Positions 44,605 to 56,317 of a stretch of DNA of 64,000 nucleotides are shown piece after piece. The first letter of the stretch is position 1. Each line of letters begins with the position of its first letter. The translations under genes and the position numbers were made by a program. Where the stretch lies: positions 186,001-250,000 of the forward strand of contig JAEUBA010000040.1 of NCBI GenBank assembly GCA_018257865.1, read 5' to 3'. Under the pieces are notes generated by a model, which was not told the origin of the DNA, did not search any database, and was given only the letters and a program-made list of their open reading frames with translations. Source of the DNA: Stereocaulon alpinum. Lineage: Eukaryota > Ascomycota > Lecanoromycetes > Lecanorales > Stereocaulaceae.

Positions 44605-46722
44605 ATGCTCTCTTCAACTCTCGTTGCCCTCGCGGCTTCTCTTTCACTTGCTTCTGCCCAAGTTTACAAAGGCTTCAACTATGGTGCTACTAATACAGAT
44701 AATTCTCCCAAGACCGTGTCACAGTACCAGAATGAGTTCACCACTGCCCAGAACCTCGTGGGCGCCAGTGGCTTCGCCAGTGGCCGTCTTTATACCTCCA
44801 TTCAAGCCGGCACCACAAACACCTACTCGGAGGCTTTCCAGGCAGTACGTTCCTCCCCATCAAATACCCCCCAATGCAAACAGGACAAAGGCTGACTTGC
44901 ACTTCTCCCAGGCGATCAATACAAAGACTTCCCTCTTGCTGGGTCTCTGGGGTTCGGGCGGCCAGGCAGGCCTAAGCAATGAAATCACAGCTCTTCAGGC
45001 TGCAATCCAAGCCTTCGGTAGCGCCCTTGCAGACCTCATCGTTGGTATCTCGGTCGGAAGCGAGGATCTTTATCGTATCTCTCCCACTGGTATCATAAAC
45101 AAGTCAGGGATTGGAGCGGGGCCGGACGTTATCAGCAACTACATTGGTCAGGTAAAATCAGCTATTGCTGGCACCGCTGCAAATGGAAAGCCAGTGGGCC
45201 ACGTTGATACATGGACTGCCTGGGTCAACAGCTCCAATGATGCTGTCATCGCTGCCTCCGACTTCATTGGCATGGATGTACGTTGAATTGCAAGAGCGAG
45301 CTCTCGAGGGCAATGCTGACCTCGATCACCAGGCGTATCCATACTTCCAAAACACCATGACAAACCCAATTGAGAACGGCTACTCGCTATTCTTCGATGC
45401 TTACGACGCAACTGTCAGTGCTGTTGGCGGTAAGCCTGTCTGGGTTACCGAGACCGGCTGGCCTGTTAGCGGTCCAACTCAGAATCAAGCTGTTGCAAGC
45501 GTGCCGAACGCAAAGACATACTGGGATCAAGTTGGCTGCGGTCGACTCTTCGGACAGGTCAACACCTGGTGGTATACTCTGCAAGATAGTTTCCCAACCA
45601 CTCCTAGTCCAAGCTTCGGCATTGTTGGCAATCCCTTGAGTGATACGCCTCTCTACGACCTCAGTTGCTCTGGTGTCTCGACTTCCGGCCGGGACGTCCC
45701 ATCTGCTAGCGTCACTGCAGCGATTGAATTCGCGACCGCTGCTTCCGCTCAAGCTGGAAATGTTGGCACCGGCCAAAAGATCGGGTCTGGTAGTGGATCA
45801 CAAGGTCAAAATGCAGGCTCAGCACCTGCAGGCTCAGCACCTGCAGATTCGGCGCCAGCCCCCGCCAGCACGTCGCCCGCTGTCGGACAGCAGACTCCCG
45901 CTCATGCACCAGAATCGACTGTGTATAGCACTACCGGTGTGACCATCACGAGCTGCCCCAATGGCTGCTCCAAGGGAAGCCAACCGCAGACCGAAAGCCC
46001 GACTGTTCCCGCAGCTACGGCTCCAACTACACTCATCACCAAGACTTCTGTCCTGCCTTTGGCTTCGGCTGTATCGGCCTCAGGCTGCCCAGCGTACGTA
46101 CCATTCGGAATCTTGCTATTTACAACGTTGTTTTGGCTCCTCAGACATACGAGGGGGGCGATGACTTAGTTCGTCCTCCGTCAATACGTCTTAAATAACC
46201 GCCATTATGCGCAAAGAGTAATGCTGATCATAAATTGTTTGCAGAAGCCTTTCAGGTACCTACGAATTCCCACACTTGATCGTTCCTGTGGATAAGAGTC
46301 AGCCAAACAAGGCCAGTGGTACTAGCTACAACGGCACCATCTCCTCAACCATCTCCTCAATCTTCAATTTCGACATCCCCCAATCTGACTCCGGCAAAAC
46401 TTGCACACTCGTCTTCCTTCTTCCCCAGCAAGACAAGCTGACCACATCCGCTTTCAGCCTAAGCGGCTCTGGAGGGTTCGATGTGGCTCGACTGTCGAGC
46501 CCAGCGACGGAACAGACGAGCTTCAACACCGTGCCGTCCGTCACCCGCGATTTGGGAGGACCGGAGAGTGTCACCCCAGGCAATGAGTATGTCATCGCTA
46601 GTGGCAGGTGTTTCGCTGGCCGGAGGATTTCATACAAGGTCACTGCCACGGGCAGCTTGGACCTCAACTACTTCCAGGATTTCAACCCATCTCCTATTGG
46701 GTTCTACATCACTGTCTGCTAA
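44605..46722 (+). CDS. GH17 beta-1,3-glucanase fused to But2 domain
   Basis: Exons 44605-44844, 44912-45277, 45333-46093 and 46245-46722 keep phase (0, 0, 2), giving 614 residues. A signal peptide (LVALAASLSLASA) leads into a GH17 domain with acid/base Glu131 (VGSEDLYR) and nucleophile Glu242 (WVTETGWP), as in fungal EglC/Btg-type cell-wall endo-glucanases. A Ser/Ala/Pro/Thr-rich linker with CPNGC follows. The last exon encodes a But2-type C-terminal domain (GTYEFPHLIVPVDKSQ ... PIGFYITVC). The last intron is 151 bp (GTACGT, TTGCAG). If retained, the frame runs on to a stop at 46169 with a hydrophobic tail (FGILLFTTLFWLLRH) in place of But2. Likely secreted or wall-bound, cleaving beta-1,3-glucan. 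Confidence 0.82.
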
Positions 46723-47003
46723 GGCAAATGAGTCTAACGGCTAATGAATGGGATGGATAGACGGTATAAAAGCAAATGAATGCTTCAACAAGGCAATGGG
46801 AAGCATTACTATTCTTGTATACGTAATCATTAATGTAACACTGTTCCCAAAAAAACTTTTGGCTTCGCAGCATCGTGATCTTCAGAATATATTCTCGTAA
46901 TATCCTCTATCTTCTAATAAGACGGCTAGGTACCTAGGTGTCATCAAGCCCCGACGCCTCGCTAAGTCACACTTCGTCAAAGACAGCTGTTTGATATCAT
47001 CTC

Positions 47004-47894
47004 TCACACCAGCGACGGCTTCTTCTTGATCCCCAACGCAGCCGAAAGGTCCTTTTTCTTCTTCACAACCCTCTTAAACTCAGGTGGCGGCATATCCCCC
47101 ACCACCACCCCCTTGGCCTTGACCTCCACATCAATCTTTCCCCTTCCTCCACCTCCGCCACTCTCGATACCTTTAGCCACCGACTCTTCCCTCATGCTAT
47201 CCATCTCATCATCCACTTCAATACCCCTGTTAAACGCCCTCCTCGCCGCCTCCTCATCCTCCTTCTCAACCCTAATCCTCTCCACCTCCATCTCCCTCCT
47301 AACCCTCTCAGCCGCCTCCAACGCCCCCCCCTCCCCCTCCCCCGCCTCCCTCCCCTCCGCCCTACTAATCCTCGCATTCCGCGTCCTAATCTCATCCAAC
47401 GCATCCGCAATCGCCATCTCCTGCTTAGCATCCACAACCTTCCCCTCCAACAGCGCCATAACCCCCACCTCAGCCTCCTCACTCTCAATCCGATCCAACA
47501 TCTCCTCCTCAGTCTCCATCTTCCTCCCCGCATCCCCCTCCTTCCCCCTCCACACCTCAAAATTCCTCCTCGCCCCCCTCTCACACACATAATCCATCCC
47601 CGCCGGATCCGTCTTGAACGTTATCTCCGCACTGCACCTCGTGCACCGTATGTAGAACCTGTAGATACTGATGCTTAGATATTTCTCGTCCGTCGTCTCT
47701 TTGCGCGCGTTGAATTTTCGTCCTTTGTAGATGTATTCGCCGCAGGAGGTGCATTTCATGCTGAAGGGTGCCATTAGGCGGACGGTTTGCGTTTTGGGAC
47801 CGGGGGGGTGAGGGGCGTTGGTGCGGGTGCGGGAGATTTTGGAGGGGTCGAAGTCGGGGGGGTAGTATTTTGTTAGGACTTTGCGTTCGGACAT
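47004..47894 (-). CDS. YJU2: Splicing factor Yju2/CWC16 family
   Basis: This single exon encodes 296 residues. The start MSERKVLTKYYPPDFDPSKI is the signature N-terminus of Yju2/CCDC94. Next comes the family zinc-binding part with CTSCGEYIYKGRKFNARKE and CTRCSAEITFKTDPAGMDYV, then a Glu/Arg-rich coiled coil and a basic C-terminus (FKRVVKKKKDLSAALGIKKK). Yju2 joins the spliceosome at the Prp2 step and promotes the first transesterification. Saf4/CCDC130 is a paralogue, but the N-terminus fits Yju2 better. The 3' half has a strong base skew (C-rich on the plus strand), reflecting its charged repeats. Confidence 0.9.
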   Translation of the reverse strand: MSERKVLTKYYPPDFDPSKISRTRTNAPHPPGPKTQTVRLMAPFSMKCTSCGEYIYKGRKFNARKETTDEKYLSISIYRFYIRCTRCSAEITFKTDPAGMDYVCERGARRNFEVWRGKEGDAGRKMETEEEMLDRIESEEAEVGVMALLEGKVVDAKQEMAIADALDEIRTRNARISRAEGREAGEGEGGALEAAERVRREMEVERIRVEKEDEEAARRAFNRGIEVDDEMDSMREESVAKGIESGGGGGRGKIDVEVKAKGVVVGDMPPPEFKRVVKKKKDLSAALGIKKKPSLV

Positions 47895-48591
47895 TTTGGT
47901 TGGGGGGAGGTTTGTGGTGGTGGGGAGGGTGGTAGGTGGAAGCTGGGGGAATGAAGGGGGTTTACGTGGTGAAGGTGTTTCTTCTTTGCTGGAAGAGTCG
48001 GGCTGAGGATGTGATGTCTTTGCACGTGTAGAGGTGATGTGGTGGATCGATCTAATGTTTGGTTGGTCGAGATGGCGAGGTGATTAGTCAGCCTTGGGCT
48101 GCGCTTTGGGGCCTAGATTTTCTATGTCGTCCTATTCTACCACACACATCGTATCATGACTCACTTAATCAAGCACTTGACAGTATCGTTGCTCCAGTCC
48201 CGCTCATCGGATCGTAGAATGCGCTATGATTCAGATCAAATCATGTATCTCAACGGTGAAACGACAGTGCCACACGAACACGATAACACACGCAGTCTAT
48301 GATGCTTGCTGTGCTAATCGAACAACTGGCAAAGAAACCGATTCTTCTCCATTTGTGGCCAATGAAAATGTGTAGAATTATTGAAACATGAAAATGACCA
48401 ATCCACGCCGACCTGCTTCTATAAGGTGCTGTGCTCCAGTTCCATGTTACTGAATGCTCCAGAGGAGATCCCATATCGCAAAGACCCCAGCGCTTGTAGT
48501 GTACCTTTTCCTTTTCTTATCCACACGAAAGAACCTTGATGCGCGCGCTTTTACTCCCCCGACACACCTACCGCCCCTTGTGAAGCCAAGG
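47895..48591. other. Intergenic, 700 bp
   Basis: Promoter of YJU2 and 3' flank of RTS1, both on the minus strand. Nothing else supported. Confidence 0.45.
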
Positions 48592-51231
48592 TCATCCTGC
48601 CCTTGGGACGTTATTGATCATATCTTGTCTCGTTGTTGCAGGCGCTAGCATGACTCCGCTGCCTGAGCCATTTCGCTCGAGGCGTTGGCGTATTTGTGTT
48701 GCTGGGTCTTCGATGGACTGCGGAAACCGTTAGCATTAGGCGACCCAGGCAATGGAGGTGATGCATATGCTTACTTGGCCCCTCGCCCTTTTGCCGTCCC
48801 TGCTGATACCACCACTTTCGTCCTGCAACCTCAACGCATCCAGTCTCTTTTGACTATCTTGCGTGATAGGATCCTCCTCTATTCTAGTTGAAGGGTTGAA
48901 CTTTTGGCCTTTCAGATTGGTCAATGGCGGTATGGCTGCAACCTCGCCATTTGCTCTTTGCCTTGCCCACTCGGCGACAGTAGCCCATTTGGCTGTGCGA
49001 TTCTGCAGTGTCTGTGCAGCGGTAGCCTCGTTCTCGCGGTAATGATCCGAGCACTCGTCAAAGAGCTGTGGGTTGATCTCCATGAATAGCTTCATCGCAT
49101 TATAGACCATGCCATGTATTGTCCTAGTAGAGTAGGAGTAAGCACGAGCGAGTTTGTAGATAAGGGATTGATTCTAGATAAGCATACCTGTTCCAGTGGC
49201 CTTTCGAGTTCTCGTAGAGAGGTTGGAACATGATGGGTAGGATGACTTCGACGTTGTCGCTGATGAGATTGCAGAAATATTCGTTGTTCCAGAAGTAGAG
49301 AGCCCGCTCTGCTACCTGGTGCGAGAAGTCTTAGTAAGTACTTTACATTGAGAGGAGGACCGTAGCTCACTTGGAAATGTGGACTCGCAACTGACTTTGC
49401 CAGCTGATTGAACAGCGGCTCTTGCACCTTGGCGAATTCGCCAGGATCCATGACCTCGAAGATATCTTCGACTTCATTAAGGAACATGACCTCTTTCGTA
49501 CTGTTTACTTTCGGCCAATATCTCAGTAGTCCCAAGACAACCTGGGAATCGATGAGCTCAGTTCTTGCACACTTTGACATTTCGACTCACCTCTTCCGTC
49601 AATGCGGCATCCTTCTCTAGAAATTGTACAATGCAATAAGCCAGTTGCGGATGGTACATGCTCAGGCTTTTGACCTTATGTAAAGGTATCAATACTCTTG
49701 TGAGGAACAATTTGTGCTCTTCTTTGAGAGGGAGCGCAAAGCCATTGATGATCGATCCCAGAATCTCTAAGAGCTCCGCGATGCCGTTGAACCTTTCTGT
49801 CTCGTATATGAACTGGAAGAAAACGTTGTTCATCGATCGCCTGATGTAGGAACGTAGATTCAAGAATTTTCCGTATATTCGATGAAGCGTAGTTTTAAGG
49901 AAATCTCGTTCTCGGGGATCCTCCGAATCGAAAAGCTCAAGAAGCTGCAGCATGTTAGCAAAGTGCTGGAACCTTGTCCAGCTATATGAGTACCTGAAGA
50001 ACGAATTGATGATCTATGAAGGCCTTTGCAATGTTTGTATTGAAGTCTTGACTTTCAATAAACCTGAGAAAGAACTCGTACACGACCTGAATATGTGGCC
50101 ATGCCACTTCTAGCACTGGTTCGTCTTCTTCGGGGTCGAAAGCCTCGCCCTGCGGGTTCATAGGTGGAGGAATTGGACGGAACAAATTTTTGCTGAACAT
50201 ATCGACCACTTTCGGGTACATGGGTTCTGTGATGACCTGCCGGTTGTTCGCGACGTAGTCTAGTAGCTCATGCAGCGCTAATCTCTTGATCTCCTTTGAC
50301 TTCATGTCTCCACTAGCATCATTGAAATCAAATATGATGTTACATTGGTCAATCTTGTTCATGAAAAGCTCTTGTCGCCGGTTGGGGGGAACTTCGTGGA
50401 ACCCGGGTAGCTTTTCGAGCTCTCGCTGCCGCTGATCAGAGATGTCAAATCTTGAAGAGTGTTGTCGCTTTGGAGTCCTGATGCCTTCTGGAACGTCTTT
50501 GGGGGGCATTGTCAGTCGGTCGAAAGCGCCCGACTTCTGTCCAGGTCTCGGTGGTGCAAGGTCTCCGGGCATGGTCTCCGCGGCGCCAGGAGGTGGAACA
50601 TGCTGTTGGGATGTTAGTCTAGGACCTCGTAACCTGGCGAACCCGGAACAATGGCATCGGGACTGTGTGATCACGAGTCTTGGGTAACCTACCGGCGCAT
50701 TGCCAGAGCTCGGACTAATTACCACACCTGGTATCCCATGGCCTCTTGTTGGTGTAGCTGGGCCTCCTCCACCACCATGTCCACCTATTCCACCCATGCC
50801 AGATTGAGTGGGTATAAAAGGGCCACCGCTCGGTGCTGCGTTGGGGGTACCCTGAGGGGATGGGTGGATAGGATTGCCCTGAGGCGCTCGCGATATACCA
50901 TTCTCCCCAGGAGGCAATGGCTTATTCCGTGTGTCGTTCAAGGCAGTCGTCGATGAAGTTGGAGTACCTTGATTCGAAGAGCTGGGAGATTGTGCACTTC
51001 CTGGCGCGACTAGCGTCGAGGCTGAGCTGTGTGATGGGGATGCGGTGCCAGAAGTGGCTTCTTTCTTGTTTTTCGACTTGCTATTTGAATCTCTGGCGCG
51101 TGAAAGCTGTTCATGCTGAGTAAATCAGCCAATTCAAAATTGCAGCAAAATCAAAGGGAAAATGCAATGAGCGGGCACTCGGCAGGATCTAGTGCGAGGA
51201 GACATACCACTCTCTGTTTGAAACCCTTCAT
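48592..51231 (-). CDS. RTS1: PP2A regulatory subunit B56 (Rts1)
   Basis: Eight exons: 51231-51208, 51115-50693, 50602-49994, 49944-49591, 49541-49371, 49315-49188, 49123-48775 and 48717-48592. All junctions are GT-AG and phase-consistent, giving 727 residues. Exon 1 encodes only MKGFKQRV, continued by HEQLSRARDSNSKSK, the fungal Rts1/ParA start. A Gly/Pro/Ser-rich N-terminal region precedes the B56 HEAT-repeat core (FHEVPPNRRQELFMNKIDQC, YVANNRQVITEPMYPKVVDM, MYHPQLAYCIVQFLEKDAAL, RALYFWNNEYFCNLI). It directs PP2A to substrates in mitosis, cytokinesis and stress response. Confidence 0.92.
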
Positions 51232-52140
51232 CTTGGCCAAGAGTGCCGGGACCCAGAATTATACCAATGACAACTTCTAGGCAAGCTGCAAATCTAGAGT
51301 GACACAGTAGCAAGCCCGCAGTCTCACTTCCAGCACGATGTCGTTCTTGTGTGCTTGCTTTCACCGCTTGCCCTTAGGACTGAAGGAGGGGTATGCACGG
51401 GCGATCGTAATATCGTAACAGACGACTGCTTTATGGTAGCATTTCGTTCGTAGTTGAATGGGCGTTGAGGGTTTGAAGGCGAATCGTTCGTTGTTGGTGC
51501 TCGTGGCTTGAGCCTAACGTTTCGTGTTGTGGCTCACCATGCGGCCGGGTGCACCGAGCAATAAGTCGTGAGAGCCCCAGATTCAACCATAAGGCACGTG
51601 GTGGGAGGAATGTGCTGGGAGAGATTTGCTGGTTATGTCAATGAGTCGCTGGCGTCGTTGACCGTTGTCGACATTGCGTCTCGACAATATCATGCGGCGT
51701 CTACGCCAAGCGAAGCAAGAGCGGGCTTTTTGCGCTTTGCCTAATTGGGCTGCGGGGCGTGTTTTTGAAGCTTTGCCAAAATAGATGCGTCGCTTTATCA
51801 AAATCTATGGCCTAAGGTACTTTTTGAGAATACTGAACGAAGACACTCGCCTTGACACACAATTTTTCTCCATCATTGCCGACGAATATCAAGGGCAAGC
51901 TCGAATGTGATCTTAGAAAGCCAAATTGGGTAATGGTCCGGCGTTGCAACGCCCCAGTGGAGTATTGCAGTGACTTATGTACAAGATTCATCGTCTAGCC
52001 TTCATCTTAGGTTGAAATCCCATACATTTCTCCTTATATCCATCCAAACCTCTTCTCCTATCGTGGCTGTTGGTCGATGTCCTGTCTAGTGTCCAGCCCG
52101 ATCATTAGCCTTTGAGATTGCCTCGCAAGGTGGAAAAAAA
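51232..52140. promoter_or_regulatory. Divergent promoter region RTS1/TFC1
   Basis: 909 bp between two divergent start codons. No gene seen. A short minus-strand frame at 51583-51801 is unsupported. No specific binding site identified. Confidence 0.45.
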
Positions 52141-54215
52141 ATGGATCAGCGCAGCGAAGGTGGGCCTGGCCAGCCCCAGAAACAACATTCCTCGCTATTA
52201 CCATCAGGATATGCACCCTGGTATAACGTGCCCGACAAGCCTGTCGTGAGTATAGAGCATCCATACATAATCAAGAACATCGACAAAGGACTAGACACCC
52301 TGGGCGATACTAACCAACTGCAAGCGGTAAGTCAAAGCCTCATATAACTTTCTGAACATAGCGCTCATGACTCCCTAGTTGCTTCAAGACAGCAGCGATA
52401 TAGTCGCAAGCTTATATTTACGGCCAGGTGATCGGATGTCTAAACCTTTGAAGTCCGTAAATGTCAGGACCAACAATGTGCTTCTCAGAGTGACTGTGCC
52501 AAAGAGGACCGGCCTAAAGCGCAAGAGAGGATCACAAGGCCCCTACCATCAAGACCCTGTGGGAAACGGCTCAGCTTCAGAGAGGCGGCCACAACCGGCG
52601 CTCATGACTAAAGACTCTCAATACTTATTACGTTCAATGCGTGATTGCCCCAAAGACTATCAGGTACATCCTGTGGGTGCAATAAGCAATACGCACCGTT
52701 TTCGAGGTAATGTAGTCCTGCCTTAGTCATCATTTTCCATCTCTCATACTAACATGCGACAGGAATGCCTGACTTTGTCCATTCAACAGCCAATCGCCCG
52801 TTCATGCAAAAGATGAAAAGACACATCCTCCCATTTGATTGTGGGCATAGTCACTGTTAGAAGACTGCATGGTAGACTGCTAATCAGATCTAGATGGCAA
52901 GCTCAAAAACTTCGAATTCGACATGAGCAAAGGTGTCAAAGAGGATACCGAAATTGTTCCTCCACCGGCTTTATCTCATCTAATCTACCCCTTCAACTAC
53001 TCGTATGGACTCGTCCATCTACTCGTGACCAAGACTGATACCTTCACAGATACCGCCAGAACCCTTCAGTAAAGCAAGTCGTCGATGAGCTCGGCAACGC
53101 AACAACCGTCAACATCCACAGCGCTCCCAAAACCTGGAATCAGACTGTATCTTTCGACGTTGAAACCGTCCCAGCCGGCCCATTGCCAGACATTGCTCCC
53201 GAGGAAAGCCAAATAGCTCCAATGAAACGCTTGATTGCATCAGCGCGCCGCCTCATGAAAGAGCGACCAATCTTCACTCGACGAGCTCTCATGAACTGTA
53301 TACCAGGTGACGACTCCGAGACTGTCGGTCCGAATGTCACGAAATACGTCTATCAGTACGTCGGGTACATATTCCAATCGGGTCCGTGGCGTGATGCCGT
53401 CATTAGATTCGGCGTGGACCCTCGCAAAGATCCGGAGTGCAGAGAATACCAAACGATGATGTTCATGCTTGAAAAAGAGCCGAAAGACAGTCGAGCCAAA
53501 TTCATTCGAACCAAACCAGACCGAACCGTGGCCCCCCAAGTAGCAAAGAAAGAAAGCCACCTCTTCGACGGCAAAACCGTCAGCAAAGACGGCAAAGTAT
53601 GGCAAGTATGCGACATTACCGACCCATTCCTAAAAACCCTCCTCGCGACCGAAAACATTCGTCAAGATTGCCACGTAAGTCTCCCCTTCCCTTCCCTCCT
53701 AGCTACCATGCACTCACGCGCTAACTCGCATCCAGCTCGAAACAGACGGCTGGTACCACAACGGCACCTGGGCCAAAGCAAAAATAATAATGAAACACAA
53801 ACTCCGCGCCATCCTCGACAACGTCCCGGCCGACGAAGCCGCCTTCGCGCGCGTAGCGCGAGAAATGCCCGATATCATTGAACGGAATGCGCCGTCTAGA
53901 CTGGGTAAGGATGCTACGTCTGAGGAGGTAAGGATGGCGAGTGAGATTCGGGCTGCGTCGTTTATGTATAGGGGGCCTGAGGTAGAGAGTGGGGGGAACG
54001 GTGGCGGGTTTGTGGATGATGAGGGGGAGGGGGAGGAGGTGCAGGATGGGGAGGTTGTGGTGCCGGATGGTGAGGGGATGGGGTTGGCGGTTGTGGACCC
54101 GAGGCTTAGGGAGGTTGGGAGGGAGCTTGGTGGGCTTGGGGGTGGGAAGGGACGGGGTGAGCGGATGGTGGATGAGATGGATATTGATGTCGCTTCAGCG
54201 TCTGATCAGTCATGA
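52141..54215 (+). CDS. TFC1: TFIIIC subunit tau95 (Tfc1/Sfc1, GTF3C5-like)
   Basis: Exons 52141-52326, 52379-52706, 52763-52840, 52894-53002, 53050-53674 and 53736-54215 keep phase throughout (601 residues). Family landmarks: the N-terminal dimerisation part (IEHPYIIKNIDKGLDTLG, LYLRPGDRMSKPL), then MPDFVHSTANRPFMQKMKRH. The DNA-binding half follows, with RPIFTRRALMNCIPG, YVYQYVGYIFQSGPWRDAVI and FGVDPRKDPECREYQTMMF. The C-terminal tail is acidic and Gly-rich (VDDEGEGEEVQDGEV). It is a subunit of the TFIIIC tau-A module that binds the A box of tRNA genes for RNA polymerase III. Confidence 0.9.
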
Positions 54216-54713
54216 TTGGCTAGAATAGTACATGGACGTCAGAACACAACAGACTCGATTGCTTCTCTAAACTTATGCCATTGCGTAACGACCGCGCCAG
54301 TCCCAAGTCGTATAAAGCATCTCAACTATCAAACATGCATTCTCCCCAGTACGTAACCTCCACAATCGGCATAGACGTTACTCGAGAAAATACGCGAAAA
54401 GCGTCCACCTTAAAGACATCATTTCAATCATTATAACTCATCAATGTGAAGAATTTTCATCTGTTCTTCAAGCGCTGTCACAACGTGACTGTTCCACTCC
54501 ATCAGACCCTTGATGATATCCTGTTAGCTGTGTGACAATTTCAAAGATTGCCATTATTGACCACGGCTTGGTGATCATGACACTCTCTGTTGAAACACAA
54601 GGGTCTGATCGATTGATTACTAGAACTGTGGCGAAGCACATCCTATATGTAACCCACTTGTACCCCTGTGCGTGCCCTTACTGCTTCCCTGGATATACCC
54701 CTATACGTACCCC
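54216..54713. other. Intergenic, about 500 bp
   Basis: 3' flank of TFC1; nothing recognised. Confidence 0.45.
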
Positions 54714-55255
54714 TTAATCCTGTAGCAGGGGTAGCTGGAGCATCAAATCTTGGAACTCTCGAAGGGATACCAGAAGCTGTAAAGTAAGCTCGTCTATAAA
54801 GCATCGTAGTCAATGTGAAATCTTTGCAATCTTTTCTTCACTGAGTACGGTCTTTAACGCACTCCGCACGGTCTTCTACCCTCTTTTACGTTCAGTAGAC
54901 GTGATGTTTTCCAAAGTGGAGAGAAGTTCACGGGCAACGTCATTGCAACCACTGGTAAGCTGGTGGCGCGCCTAAACATGCTACATATTAGTACCATGCG
55001 TTTTAACTTATAAGAGCCTTAGGATCAAACCTGCTCGTTGGTGTTAACAAGCTATTTAGGCCGTGCAGGCACGCTGTATCTTTTGACAACTCCAGTCAAT
55101 TGACTTAGGTCACTAGTAATGGTATGGAGTTCTCGTAGTTCAGTTGTGGACTCGTAGCGGTGATTTTCCCGCCCCTTCGATATGATTTCAGCGCCGAAAT
55201 GGACGAATTGGACTATGGTGCCTGTCAGACTGAGGGCGATGAGCTTTTCGAGCAT
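54714..55255 (-). pseudogene. Relic of NLR-type fungal N-terminal domain
   Basis: The ATG at 55255 opens a frame (LIALSLTGTIVQFVHFGAEI, then TTELRELHTITSDLSQLTG) that matches the start of fungal NACHT/ankyrin signalling proteins. It stops after 67 codons. One frame over, after a plausible intron ending CTTACCAG, family-like sequence resumes (NDVARELLSTLENITSTERK, SALKTVLSEEKIAKI, LTLQLLVSLREFQDL). It is interrupted by a TAG where the family usually has Trp, and by a TGA. No NACHT domain follows. This is a decayed, truncated gene. Confidence 0.6.
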
Positions 55256-56317
55256 GTCTGCATTAGTGAGCAGAGAAGCGACGGCTTACTCCTTGGTCGA
55301 TAGCATAAGTGATATGGGGAGGGAAAGAAGAAACGCATAACTTCAAGGTGGTTTGAGACTCTCCACTTCCCATTGAGAGCCTCAGTGTGGATGTACAAGG
55401 CTGTACAGAGCGGGAGTCAGGATACTCCGCCATTGCCAAGCCCCTAGCTGGTCAGCATCTCCTATATCCTGTGTGGTATGGAGGAGCTCTAGAGGTCAAG
55501 TTGCAATTTTCGATATCGTCATATACTCTCGGAGGACTTTGTACTCCAAATCCGCCGTCAGCCGGTCACTGCAAGGGCGCGCCGAGCCTGAGATGGGAGT
55601 TCTTCTGGCTTCGCTAAACGCGAGGCGTCAGAAGAATCTGGGAATAAAGCTGTCCCGAAAATTAGCCACGATGAGATATTGCTAGAGCAGTGTCCATTTC
55701 AGGACGTTCCAATGCCTTTTCGTTGGCTGTAGTGTCACTGATCGTCTATCACGAAATACGAATAAGGTAAGTTAGTCTTGGTTGTGAATTGTTTCCAACC
55801 TCCAGCGAGTAATCGGGGATCGGGCCGTTCCATCACTAGCGGCTGGGCGTTTTTCGAGCCTTCATGTTGGCCCCGACTTTTCAGAACTCGTTCGCCAAGA
55901 CCTTTGATACCTCTCAATATCTCCCCCACCAACTTCCACAACGACAACGCATGGTTTCCGGCGAGTCCCATGACGTCTCATGAACTACTTTTACTGTGAC
56001 CATACACTACCTCAGCACCCGACGTCTCCCCCAACCAGCAAGCATCTTCGTCAACAATGATCGCTTCCGCATGATACGACTCTGAAATGAGTACGGCCCA
56101 GCTTCGTTGTTCGACGTGGAGCCCATGCGCCCAAGGCGCAACTGAGCTCACAGCTTCATTTGCCCCCTCAACGGGCGCAAGAGCTTGAAGAACAAGTGCT
56201 ATGGCGGAGAAAAACATCGATGCCTTCGCCGCGAGGCTGGGGGATACCAATCTAGGTAGGGAGCCATATCATATTGGCAGCGGTGTTCAACCCAGTTAGA
56301 GGAATGTCTAGAAGAAC
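55256..56317. other. Intergenic, 1.06 kb, upstream of TRA1
   Basis: On the minus strand, frame 56250-55735 is open for about 170 codons except for one TGA at 55978 (pieces ESYHAEAIIVDEDACWLGET and GGWKQFTTKTNLPYSYFVID). It may be a relic gene or an exon pair I cannot splice. No family recognised. The right end is the TRA1 promoter. Confidence 0.3.

Noticed and set aside
47026..47592. 188-codon Ser/Pro/Leu-rich plus-strand ORF
   Set aside because: Exact antisense of YJU2, caused by its skewed base composition.
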